Origin: Paludibacteraceae bacterium
GTDB lineage: Bacteria; Bacteroidota; Bacteroidia; Bacteroidales; Paludibacteraceae
Assembly: GCA_016283095.1 (NCBI GenBank)
Contig: JAEEMG010000088.1
Span: 1-46,111, forward strand
Direction: 5' to 3'
Length of the DNA: 46,111 nucleotides
Shown here: positions 1 through 7,184 of the stretch, one piece after another
How the letters are laid out: each line of letters opens with the position of its first letter
Numbering within the stretch: position 1 is the first letter of the stretch
Made by a program: the position numbers and the translations under genes
Notes under the pieces: model-generated
Told to the model about the DNA's origin: nothing
Database searches by the model: none
What the model saw: only the letters and a program-made list of their open reading frames with translations

Positions 1-1
1 C

Positions 2-283
2 TTAGTATTAATAAAAGAATTTAATACTTGGGATAGTATATTTCAAAATATATATGATCTATCAGATCCTGAATCTGCTGGATTTGATGATAAAGAATCT
101 CTTATAGCGTTTGAAAGACAAGGAATTTGCCTTTGGAACAACCTATCCATATTAAAACCGGATGTGAAAATTGAATATTTCAGTTTTGTATTTGATCGAG
201 TGTATGACAATATCTTAGAGTTACAAAATGATTTGGATAACAAAGCTATATATATGGATTCATTTATCTGGATTAAACCCTGA
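2..283 (+). CDS. C-terminal part of an unknown protein (5' end outside window)
   Basis: An open frame enters from the left edge and runs about 93 codons to TGA at 281-283. The peptide is acidic and aromatic-rich, with LSDPESAGFDDKESL near its start and SFVFDRVYDNILELQNDLD near its middle. I do not recognise a family. Directly after its stop, sequence homologous to an Rhs core begins. In Rhs loci a gene squeezed between an upstream toxin and a displaced Rhs tip is often the immunity gene of that toxin, so an immunity role is plausible. That is inference from position only. The start and any signal peptide lie outside the window. Confidence 0.45.
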   Translation, partial: LVLIKEFNTWDSIFQNIYDLSDPESAGFDDKESLIAFERQGICLWNNLSILKPDVKIEYFSFVFDRVYDNILELQNDLDNKAIYMDSFIWIKP

Positions 284-384
284 TTGTCAGTGGACTAGGG
301 GTGCTTGGTTCAACATCCTACATGACAGATGCCGATGGAAACATCGCACAGCATGTGGAGTATATCCCATAAGGAGAGATTTTC
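283..384 (+). pseudogene. Rhs core remnant upstream of the toxin tip, with an in-frame TAA
   Basis: The frame of the following gene stays open backwards from 384 to a TAA at 274-276, apart from one TAA at 370-372. The peptide contains LGSTSYMTDADGNIAQHVEYIP followed by the stop and then GEIFMEERNS. Established Rhs repeat-associated cores read HLGS(A/T)SY(I/M)TD..G...QHVEYIPYGE, so the TAA replaces the conserved Tyr of IPYGE by one base (TAT or TAC to TAA). The homology starts almost exactly at the end of the preceding gene, as expected for a displaced Rhs tip joined by recombination. Confidence 0.7.
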
Positions 385-963
385 ATGGAGGAGAGAAATT
401 CTCAATATTCAACTTCATATCTCTTTAATGCTAAGGAATTAGATAATGAGACAGGTCTCTATTATTATGGTGCAAGATATTTGGATCCTACGGGAGCAAT
501 GTGGCTGAGTGTGGATTCGATGTGGGAGAAGTATGTTGGAATGAGTCCATACAATTATTGTATGGGAAATCCGGTGAAGATGGTGGATCCGGATGGAAGG
601 CGAACAAAAATATCTAGAAAGGAATGTTGTTGCATTAGAAAAAGTCCAAAAAATAAATATTCTGTTTTGGGATATGGTAAAATAACAAATAAAAACGGAG
701 AACGTGTTCCGAAAAGAGTGCCACCAGCTATCTTTACAAGATGGAAATTGCCTCCTGTTGATCAAAGTGATGAAAGAGGTAAAACTCTAAATGGAATATA
801 CATTTTCCGTAGTTGGACAAGTAAAGCTAATGCACATGAATTTATACATACATTGGGAGTCCCTGATAACGGATATGATAAGGGTGGATTGTTAAATTCA
901 CCAATTATGCCTATTTTGCCATCTGAAGTTGATGATATATGGAATAATTGTTTAAATAAATAA
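385..963 (+). CDS. Rhs C-terminal tip with predicted zinc-metallopeptidase toxin domain
   Basis: This 192-residue frame has two parts. Residues 1-71 are the end of an Rhs repeat-associated core (LFNAKELDNETGLYYYGARYLDP, GNPVKMVDPDGR), the standard junction after which the variable toxin starts. Residues 72-192 are the tip. It has a Cys-rich start (CCC at 81-83) and AHEFIHTLGVPDN at 150-162, which fits HExxHxxGxxD: His151, Glu152, His155, Gly158, Asp161. A GGLLNSP segment follows at 167-173, where metzincin-like enzymes carry a Met-turn. I infer a zinc-dependent protease effector. Met385 is only an internal restart: the natural frame continues upstream but carries TAA at 370-372. The module is therefore either a silent orphan tip kept as recombination donor or a broken gene. 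A secreted gene begins 4 bases downstream. Confidence 0.8.
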   Translation: MEERNSQYSTSYLFNAKELDNETGLYYYGARYLDPTGAMWLSVDSMWEKYVGMSPYNYCMGNPVKMVDPDGRRTKISRKECCCIRKSPKNKYSVLGYGKITNKNGERVPKRVPPAIFTRWKLPPVDQSDERGKTLNGIYIFRSWTSKANAHEFIHTLGVPDNGYDKGGLLNSPIMPILPSEVDDIWNNCLNK

Positions 964-967
964 AACT

Positions 968-1602
968 ATGTGTTTTAGATTAATATTCTTATTTTGTTGT
1001 TTCTTTTCGTTGCTTTTTGAAACTTCTGTCGCCCAAAAGAAAACAGGAAATTTTGTCGTGATTTCTTTTAGTTCAGACATTGTGGAATTCAAAATTATAA
1101 TTGGATAATTGATTCTGACAGTTTAAATAATAAAAGTGTTTATTTATATCCTTTACATTTGGATGTCATTGATACATTGTCTTATTATTATTGTGTTGAA
1201 CAAAATGCTGCTTTATTTTGTAATGAGTCATTTTTATCTACTGATCGGGATAAATGTTACCTAGACAAGCAGCGTTCTTTTTCGTCCCTTATTTTTAAGA
1301 GGCGAAAACAGATAATGAAGATGAATGTGGTTTGTGCTAACGGAAGAAAGGAAAACATTATAATCTATGCAACGCCAATTGTAGGGTCTTTTGAAACTTG
1401 CAGAGAATGTTGTGATTCACAGGGTTATCCTTATGGAAATATGAATATATATATTATGAAAAAGGATGGAGATGTGATGTACGATGAATCTTTTTTTAAG
1501 AAAAAGGATGATGTTGAAAAATTGATGATAAGGTTCAATTTTATTGATTTCAGACGAACTTTTGAAACTTATTCAGGCAGGGTTGCAAAAATAAAAGAAT
1601 GA
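968..1602 (+). pseudogene. Frameshifted secreted protein, candidate immunity protein of the metallopeptidase tip
   Basis: ATG 968 lies 4 bases after the toxin stop and opens with a signal peptide: MCFRLIFLFCCFFSLLF then an alanine-containing cleavage region, SVAQ. This frame stops at 1106-1108. The neighbouring frame is open from 1072 to the TGA at 1600-1602 and continues as CGIQNYNWIIDSDSLNN and onward (ATG-initiated part 1159-1602, 147 codons, with GSFETCRECCDSQGYPYG). The two pieces join into one protein of about 210 residues if one base is gained or lost between 1072 and 1106. The tight spacing behind a toxin tip and the export signal suggest a periplasmic immunity protein. No family is recognised, so that role is inference. 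The shift may be real or a sequencing error. Confidence 0.6.
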
Positions 1603-1676
1603 TGATATGACTTATTTTGCAGATATCAAAAGCAATCTTTATAAATTCTGAAAAATACTGAAGTTGGAATCATGAG

Positions 1677-1910
1677 ATGAGGAATTGCAAAGGGCGGAAC
1701 GCCCTTGCCCTCACCCCTTCGAGCGAGCCGAAAGGCGAGCGAGAAAAGAAATCCTTCCTATGGGATGAGGAGAACCGCCTACTAGCCGTCAACAACAACG
1801 GAAGCGTGTCATGCTACTTCTACGATGCGGCAGGCGAGCGGTTATGTTTGAATTTCTGTTTTTGTATGATCTTTTGTATTTGTCGTCCATTGCTCCTGCC
1901 AATGAGATAG
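1677..1910 (+). pseudogene. Rhs repeat fragment with nearby hairpin
   Basis: About 32 codons (1749-1844) read SFLWDEENRLLAVNNNGSV and then CYFYDAAGERL, which is the typical Rhs/YD-repeat phrase WDEENRLLAV..NG....Y.YDAAGER. Sequence on both sides is unrelated and there is no convincing start, so this is a scrap of an older Rhs gene. Upstream at about 1691-1708 an AAGGGCG/CGCCCTT palindrome precedes a GC-rich stretch unlike the AT-rich surroundings. The rest of 1603-1971 shows nothing gene-like. Confidence 0.6.
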
Positions 1911-1971
1911 CTCATTGTATTTCCTTACAATTCGTAACTTCGTCACACAAAAAATAAAAATAGTGCATTAG

Positions 1972-2005
1972 TTTGTCAATGGAATCGTGAAAAAAACTAA
2001 ATTTG
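1972..2005 (+). promoter_or_regulatory. Bacteroidetes-type promoter for phosphofructokinase
   Basis: TTTG at 1972-1975 and TAAATTTG at 1998-2005 match the -33 TTTG and -7 TAnnTTTG elements with 22 bases between them. Transcription would start about 2011, leaving a leader of roughly 20 bases before the ATG at 2030. Confidence 0.6.
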
Positions 2006-2029
2006 TAGCAAACTAAAGCTGATTGATCT

Positions 2030-3352
2030 ATGGATATGGATTTCACTGTAAAAACATTAGGAGAGTGTAGAATCAAGACTCCTCTTCATTTGTCGAAAGT
2101 TAAGGGCGACGGTATATATGATTTTGTTGAGGATGGTGAGCGTGTGCTTTACTCTTCTTCTCTACGTGAGGTGATGACTGCCATGAAGAATGGCGAGAAC
2201 TTGGTCTCTTTTGAAAAACCAGGACCAAAGGAATTGATATATTTTGAGCCTGCGAAGACGAAGGTGGCGATCGTGACTTGTGGCGGTTTGTGCCCTGGAT
2301 TGAACAATGTGATCCGTGGTTTGGTGACACATCTCTACAACCGTTATGGTGTGACTAATATCGTCGGTGTTCAGTATGGTTACGCTGGTTTGAATCCTGA
2401 TCTTCAGATTCCGTTTATTGATTTGAATCCAGACTTGGTGGATGATATCCACAAGGATGGTGGTAGTATGTTGGCTTCTTCACGTGGACAACAGCCTTAT
2501 GAGATAATTGTTGACACGTTGGAAAGAAACAATATCAATATATTGTTCTGTGTAGGTGGCGACGGTACTCTAAAGGGTGCTCACGGTATCTATAAGGAGA
2601 TTGAAAAACGTGGTTTGAAGATCGCTGTGGCTGGTGTGCCTAAGACTATTGATAATGACATCAACTTGATTGAGAAGTCTTTTGGATTCGAGTCTGCTTT
2701 TACTGCCGCTCAAAGCATCATCTTGAACGCTCACTATGAAGCAAAGGGTGCTATCAACGGTGTGGCATTGGTCAAACTTATGGGTCGCGACTCTGGATTT
2801 ATCGCAGCTAACGTGGCTTTGGCTGTGCCTGATGTGAATTTCTGTTTGATTCCAGAGATGGATTTCGATTTGGACAATCCTGAGACACAGAACGGATTCT
2901 TGAACCTATTGGAGAAGCGATTGGAACGTAAGAAACATGCGGTTGTTGTCGTGGCTGAGGGAGCTGGACAACAGTTCTTCCAGGGTGAACGTAAGAAGGA
3001 TGCTTCCGGCAATGTGCTTCACGAGGATATCGGTGTCTATATGAAGAACCAGATCACAGATTATTTCAACAAGAAGAATATTCCTATCTGTGTCAAGTAT
3101 ATCGACCCTAGTTATATCATCCGCAGTATTCCTGCCAATGCTAACGACAGTAAATTCTGCGAGCAGTTGACTCACAATGCGGTACATGCCGCTATGGCTG
3201 GACGTACTGATTTCGTGGTAGGTTATTGGAACGGTTCATTCACATTGTTGCCAATCGAGGCTGCCACAGCACAACGAAAGAAAGTCAACCTTGAAGGTGA
3301 GTTCTGGTGGAGCGTCGTCGAGGCTACAGGTCAGCCATTGGTGATGAAATAA
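2030..3352 (+). CDS. 6-phosphofructokinase (ATP-type clade X signature)
   Basis: This 440-residue cytoplasmic enzyme phosphorylates fructose 6-phosphate to fructose 1,6-bisphosphate in glycolysis. Visible motifs are TCGGLCPGLN (83-92), the phosphate-binding GGDGT (176-180), the catalytic PKTIDND (204-210) and MGRDSGF further on. Family knowledge: GGDD with PKTxDND marks PPi-dependent enzymes, and GGDG with PGTxDND marks classic bacterial ATP enzymes. The mix of GGDG with PKT seen here is typical of the longer clade X, usually ATP-dependent. Databases may nevertheless label it PPi-dependent. The start at 2030 follows a good promoter; ATG 2036 is a possible alternative. It stands alone with a terminator behind it. 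Confidence 0.93.
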   Translation: MDMDFTVKTLGECRIKTPLHLSKVKGDGIYDFVEDGERVLYSSSLREVMTAMKNGENLVSFEKPGPKELIYFEPAKTKVAIVTCGGLCPGLNNVIRGLVTHLYNRYGVTNIVGVQYGYAGLNPDLQIPFIDLNPDLVDDIHKDGGSMLASSRGQQPYEIIVDTLERNNINILFCVGGDGTLKGAHGIYKEIEKRGLKIAVAGVPKTIDNDINLIEKSFGFESAFTAAQSIILNAHYEAKGAINGVALVKLMGRDSGFIAANVALAVPDVNFCLIPEMDFDLDNPETQNGFLNLLEKRLERKKHAVVVVAEGAGQQFFQGERKKDASGNVLHEDIGVYMKNQITDYFNKKNIPICVKYIDPSYIIRSIPANANDSKFCEQLTHNAVHAAMAGRTDFVVGYWNGSFTLLPIEAATAQRKKVNLEGEFWWSVVEATGQPLVMK

Positions 3353-3374
3353 AATCAGAATTTATATAAAAAAC

Positions 3375-3416
3375 AAACCGGGCTATTCTTTGGAATCAGC
3401 TCGGTTTTTTGTTTTT
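3375..3416. terminator. Bidirectional terminator between phosphofructokinase and Nudix gene
   Basis: AAACCGGGCT (3375-3384) pairs with AGCTCGGTTT (3398-3407), with one wobble. A T-rich tract follows on the plus strand, and A residues flank the other side. The two genes converge here, so it can serve both. Confidence 0.75.
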
Positions 3417-3461
3417 TCCCATACGTCGACAAATAAGTACGGATGTTTTGAATGATTATTT

Positions 3462-4139
3462 TCAAAAGACGTTTCTGTTGTTGATCTGCTCTCTGTATTT
3501 ATCTTCGTCGAACATATATAGAGTGCCTGGGCGTCCCACACCTTGTACACGCTCCTCTGTAGGCACGACATAACCAAGCTGGAGCATCTTCTTATTGAAA
3601 TTGCGTCGGTCCAACTCTTTGCCAATCACCACTTCATATATTGTAAGCAACTGTGTCATTGTGAATGATTTGTTTAGGAGATGGAACACAAGCGGCTCAT
3701 ACGTGATTTTCCAACGCAGTTTTTCTAATGCCATTTCGATAATCTCCTTATGGTCGAAAGCCAGTTCAGGCAGGTTATTCACAGGGAACCATTGGGCTTT
3801 TGCAGCGTCGTCGCCAGCCACAACAGAATAATCATCCTGACGGATAAAAGCCAGGAATGCTATTGTCATCACACGTTCACGAGGGTCTCGGTCTACAGTT
3901 GTGAATGTGTGGAACTGCTCCAGATAAATGTCCTCAACTCCCGTCTCCTCTTTAAGCTCACGTAATGCTCCATCTTCTGCAGTCTCATCCATATGTATGA
4001 ATCCGCCAGGCAGTGCCCAAGTGCCTTTGTATGGCTCAATACCTCTATTGATCAACAATAGGTTGAGAGACTTGCCGTCGAATGCAAAAACAACACAGTC
4101 TGTGGTGACAGAAGGATGTGGATGTTCGTATGTGTACAT
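3462..4139 (-). CDS. Nudix hydrolase with C-terminal NrtR-like winged-helix domain
   Basis: Residues 46-68 form a complete Nudix box (GFIHMDETAEDGALRELKEETGV fits Gx5Ex7REUxEExGU), so hydrolysis of a nucleoside-diphosphate derivative such as ADP-ribose is possible. The C-terminal 80 residues or so (SFTMTQLLTIYEVVIGKELDRRNF and on to GRPGTLYMFDEDKY) match the winged-helix half of NrtR-type Nudix regulators. These control NAD or sugar genes in several phyla, and many of them have decayed Nudix boxes. The intact box leaves both enzyme and ligand-sensing regulator open. I chose ATG 4139 over the in-frame TTG at 4166, because the -7 element TAATTTTG (4169-4176 on this strand) places the transcript start near 4163. 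No linked target operon is evident. Confidence 0.85.
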   Translation of the reverse strand: MYTYEHPHPSVTTDCVVFAFDGKSLNLLLINRGIEPYKGTWALPGGFIHMDETAEDGALRELKEETGVEDIYLEQFHTFTTVDRDPRERVMTIAFLAFIRQDDYSVVAGDDAAKAQWFPVNNLPELAFDHKEIIEMALEKLRWKITYEPLVFHLLNKSFTMTQLLTIYEVVIGKELDRRNFNKKMLQLGYVVPTEERVQGVGRPGTLYMFDEDKYREQINNRNVF

Positions 4140-4168
4140 AGCGGTTCTTTTTTTGTTGTTGGACAATG

Positions 4169-4176
4169 CAAAATTA
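4169..4176 (-). promoter_or_regulatory. -7 element for the Nudix gene
   Basis: TAATTTTG on the minus strand matches TAnnTTTG. No clear -33 TTTG sits at the usual distance. It supports the ATG at 4139 over an upstream TTG. Confidence 0.45.
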
Positions 4177-4258
4177 CAGATATTTTCTCTAAAATGCAGT
4201 GTTTAATGTGGAATTTACACAAATATAAATAGAGGAATGGTTAGAAATCAGTAATAAG

Positions 4259-4290
4259 TTTGTACAATTTAATGAAAATTTATATATTTG
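4259..4290 (+). promoter_or_regulatory. Promoter of the Rpn-type nuclease gene
   Basis: TTTG (4259-4262), 20 bases, then TATATTTG (4283-4290) is close to a perfect Bacteroidetes promoter. Transcription would start near 4296, so the in-frame TTG at 4260 cannot be the start codon. Confidence 0.65.
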
Positions 4291-4358
4291 CGGCGACAAT
4301 AGTTTTGTTTGGTCTATATGGATTGACAAAACAGTACAAATTTCATAAAATAGTAACA

Positions 4359-5249
4359 ATGGGAAAATACATTGATTTGCGATGTGATTTCGGGTTTAAG
4401 TATTGCATGTCCGACCCGATCATCATGAGGTCGTTTCTAAATGCCATTTTAGAAGGCGACGAGGACACAATCACAAGTGTACAGTTTGAAAATGTGGAGG
4501 AACCACGCAGAGGAAAGAATCGTCGTGGAGTGATATTCGACATGCTCTGCACCACAGAAAAGGGAGATACGATTCTGGTGGAGATGCAGAACTCGTATCA
4601 GAAATATTTCAAGACACGTGCTAATTTCTACATTTTCAACCTTATGGGAAGAAAGATTGAAAGAGGATTGGTGTGGAAGGATATGAAGCAGGACATTTCC
4701 AAGATCATCGGTATCTTTATTCTTGCCGACGGGTTGGCAGGACTCGACAAAGTGATCACACGCACAGCAGAGTGTGATCTTGACACAGATGAGATATTTT
4801 GGGACAGACATCGAAAATATTTTATATCTTTACCGAAATTTGAGTTGGATGTCAACGACATAACAACAAAAAGCATCTGGATAAACAGTTTCAAAAATTT
4901 AGGACGTATGGATAGAATCGACAAATCTGTATATGATCGAGCCGACGAAGGTTTATTGCGTCTGCTTGAGAAAGCTAAAGTTGCCGCTCTTTCCGATGAA
5001 GAGTATCTACGCTATGAAGCCAGCATGAAATATCTTGAAGATGAGATCGACATGGAAGCTCATGGTTTTGAACTTGGTATGGAGAAAGGTAGAGAGGAAG
5101 GTAGAGAGGAAGGTATGGCAGAAGGTGTTGAGAAAGGAGAGCATAACAAATCCATCCAAATTGCAAAAAGCATGAAGGATAAAGGATTTGACATCGCCAC
5201 CATTTCCGAGTTGACAAAACTCTCTTTGGAAGAAATAGAAAAACTATAG
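4359..5249 (+). CDS. Rpn family PD-(D/E)XK nuclease / putative transposase
   Basis: This 296-residue protein begins MGKYIDLRCDFGFKYCMSD, the usual start of the family annotated as Rpn recombination-promoting nuclease or PD-(D/E)XK transposase. Asp61 (VIFDMLC) and Glu75-x-Gln77 (ILVEMQ) fit the nuclease core. The C-terminus carries a charged low-complexity run of GREEG units (12-base repeats at 5088-5111) followed by a short helical tail, both typical of the family. E. coli Rpn proteins promote RecA-independent recombination and have been linked to phage defence. No terminal repeats mark this copy as a mobile element. The start follows the promoter at 4259-4290. It ends with TAG, showing that TAG acts as a normal stop here. 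Confidence 0.88.
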   Translation: MGKYIDLRCDFGFKYCMSDPIIMRSFLNAILEGDEDTITSVQFENVEEPRRGKNRRGVIFDMLCTTEKGDTILVEMQNSYQKYFKTRANFYIFNLMGRKIERGLVWKDMKQDISKIIGIFILADGLAGLDKVITRTAECDLDTDEIFWDRHRKYFISLPKFELDVNDITTKSIWINSFKNLGRMDRIDKSVYDRADEGLLRLLEKAKVAALSDEEYLRYEASMKYLEDEIDMEAHGFELGMEKGREEGREEGMAEGVEKGEHNKSIQIAKSMKDKGFDIATISELTKLSLEEIEKL

Positions 5250-5277
5250 AGGATCATTGATCATCTTGAAATGAAAA

Positions 5278-5315
5278 TAAAGCGAGAACGTGCTGACGCA
5301 TATTCTCGCTTTGTT
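5278..5315. terminator. Terminator shared by convergent genes
   Basis: AAAGCGAGAA (5278-5287) pairs perfectly with TTCTCGCTTT (5302-5311) across a 14-base loop, with TGTTTT after it. T-rich sequence also follows on the opposite strand, so it can end both the nuclease gene and the minus-strand operon. Confidence 0.8.
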
Positions 5316-5348
5316 TTACTATCTGTTTTCCTCGTTGCTGAAGGTGTT

Positions 5349-5870
5349 TTATTTGAACTTTTTCTCTTCTTTAGCTTTGAACTTGTTGCTTTTGAATTCT
5401 TTAAGCAATTTGTCCATTTCTTTGTCAGATCCTGTGATTGACTTGTTTTTCTCGTAGTAGTTCAACATATTGCTGAGAGAGAAGTAGTGCATATCGAAGT
5501 TGTGGTCTTTCTGCTTGTTTTCTAGACTGTAGATGATGCAACCAGCAAAATATGCGGCCATAAGTTGTGTTGATATGTCTTTGTCTTTGCATTTCAAATA
5601 CGGACACCTTAGCTCATCGAGTGTTACCAATATCTCATCTGATGCACTGATCCAAATAATCATATATTGGGCCGCTAAGTTCGATTCATATATGTCGGCT
5701 GGAAGTTCGGCATTCAAAAAATACTTTGCCGTCTTCAACGCAATGTCATTGTCTTTGCGACATTCGTCTGCATTTGCATACTTCTCAATTTGTGGAATCG
5801 TGAAGTCTGGTTTGGCGTAACAGACAATAGTCATAAACGCCGAGATTAGGATAGAAATAACTTTTTTCAT
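5349..5870 (-). CDS. Secreted protein of unknown function
   Basis: This 173-residue protein has a clear signal peptide (MKKVISILISAFMTIVCYA, cleavage expected before KPDF). The mature part is mostly helical, with YFLNAELPADIYESN and LNYYEKNKSITGSD, and ends in a lysine-rich tail (KSNKFKAKEEKKFK). I recognise no family. Its ATG overlaps the stop of the TPR gene by four bases (ATGA), so the two are translationally coupled and probably work together in the periplasm. The length and helical repeats would suit a partner or adaptor of the TPR protein, but that is inference. Confidence 0.75.
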   Translation of the reverse strand: MKKVISILISAFMTIVCYAKPDFTIPQIEKYANADECRKDNDIALKTAKYFLNAELPADIYESNLAAQYMIIWISASDEILVTLDELRCPYLKCKDKDISTQLMAAYFAGCIIYSLENKQKDHNFDMHYFSLSNMLNYYEKNKSITGSDKEMDKLLKEFKSNKFKAKEEKKFK

Positions 5871-6964
5871 CTGGCTTCTTTTCTGATTATTAGATTATTT
5901 TCATTTGGCTCGAACGGACATTTGACCATCCAAGCTTTATACGCTTCCATCGTTTTCTGATTTTCTTCGTTGGCGACGTATGTTTTATACTCGTCGGCAT
6001 AAACGTCTTTGAAGAGATCCATTGTGTATGCTTCAAAATAACCGGCGTTGATCACTCTCTTTTGGTATTCAAACAAATAGTTCGGATATTTATCTTTCCA
6101 GTCATCATATGCGTCTGCTGCTGCTTTACGAATTTCTATGAAATCAGAAATTGTAATACTGTCTCTTTTCTCGGATTTTAATTTGTCTACAGCTGTTGAT
6201 TTAACCACGGCCAATTCGTATAGTATTTCAAATGGAATGATTAAGTTTAGACCCTTTACGTTGATCGTGTTCTGCTGTGTAAGTGACACATGGAGGGTGG
6301 TGTCGTTTTCTATTTTAAATGCCTGACCCATACGTTTCACCATAGCGTTCTGTATGGCGACATTCCTTTGCCCCTTTTCCAATAAAAGGAAGGCCTCTCC
6401 GTATATGAGTCCCCAAATAGGTTCTGTGGATCCTAAAAACAATGCGCTTGCACGGTAGTATGGAGAAGAGTATGTCGGCTCTACTTCTATTGCTTTTTCA
6501 TACATGCCTAATGCTCCATTGGGATCGTTTTCCATTAGCATGATGTTTCCTTTTTCCATATATAGACATCCTGCTTTTGGGAATTTTTTTAATCCCTTAT
6601 CATAGCTTGCAACCGCTTTTTTGCGTTTGCCCATATAATCATATGCATTTCCCTGTAGTTGGAAAAGCTTATCTTCTACGTCGGAGTTGCGCTCTACCTT
6701 TTCTGTGATTTTAATAGCTTCTGCATATTCTCCTTTTGCCACTTTGGCTAATGCCAATTCGTAGTTGATTATATAGCTTTTGGGATTGTTTGCAAGCAGG
6801 TTGTTGTATATGTCGATGGCAATGTCTGGTTGGTTGTTGTCGTAATAGGAAACTGCTTTCTGCATCTCATCCTTTTCGAAATCGCTTAATTCATATTTCT
6901 TTGCGTTTGTAGTCAGACTGCAAACCAGTATCAATGATGTTGCTAGAATTTTCTTTATTCTCAT
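5867..6964 (-). CDS. Periplasmic TPR-repeat protein
   Basis: The start MRIKKILATSLILVCSLTTNA is a standard signal peptide, so I use ATG 6964 rather than the longer frame from 7021. Mature residues up to about 190 consist of TPR-like helix pairs (YYDNNQPDIAIDIYNNLLANNP, YMGKRKKAVASYDKGLKKFP, NDPNGALGMYEKAIEVEP). These are scaffolds for protein binding, not catalysis. The second half has a different helical character (ADAYDDWKDKYPNYLFEYQK). It is the first gene of a two-gene unit and overlaps the next by four bases. The partner it binds cannot be read from the sequence. Confidence 0.82.
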   Translation of the reverse strand: MRIKKILATSLILVCSLTTNAKKYELSDFEKDEMQKAVSYYDNNQPDIAIDIYNNLLANNPKSYIINYELALAKVAKGEYAEAIKITEKVERNSDVEDKLFQLQGNAYDYMGKRKKAVASYDKGLKKFPKAGCLYMEKGNIMLMENDPNGALGMYEKAIEVEPTYSSPYYRASALFLGSTEPIWGLIYGEAFLLLEKGQRNVAIQNAMVKRMGQAFKIENDTTLHVSLTQQNTINVKGLNLIIPFEILYELAVVKSTAVDKLKSEKRDSITISDFIEIRKAAADAYDDWKDKYPNYLFEYQKRVINAGYFEAYTMDLFKDVYADEYKTYVANEENQKTMEAYKAWMVKCPFEPNENNLIIRKEAR

Positions 6965-7018
6965 AGTGAAACTTTGTGTTATTGTTTGTAGTACAATTCT
7001 AAACTTATTTGTACTCCA

Positions 7019-7026
7019 CAAATGTA
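7019..7026 (-). promoter_or_regulatory. -7 element for the TPR operon
   Basis: TACATTTG on the minus strand, about 55 bases before the chosen ATG. The -33 element is not obvious. Confidence 0.4.
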
Positions 7027-7112
7027 AAACAAATATTGTTTGTTTCCTAATGATTTCATCGTTTGCTCGTTTTTGTCAAATTATTATTATATGTTTATGG
7101 TTCTTTTATATG

Positions 7113-7149
7113 AAAAAACGTGTGCATCATCCGATACACACGTTTTTTT
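7113..7149 (-). terminator. Terminator of the thiamine operon
   Basis: AAAAAACGTGTG and CACACGTTTTTT form a hairpin with a loop of about 12 bases, located 35-70 bases beyond the thiH stop on the minus strand. The U-rich flank makes it a credible rho-independent terminator. Confidence 0.75.
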
Positions 7150-7184
7150 ATAGTTAAGAGTTAAAAGTCAAGAGTGAAGAGTTT

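Noticed and set aside
2030-3352. Calling the phosphofructokinase PPi-dependent
   Set aside because: The GGDGT motif has the glycine typical of ATP users; PKTIDND alone is not enough.
4359-5249. Treating the Rpn nuclease gene as an insertion sequence
   Set aside because: No terminal inverted repeats or target duplication are visible, and it has its own consensus promoter.
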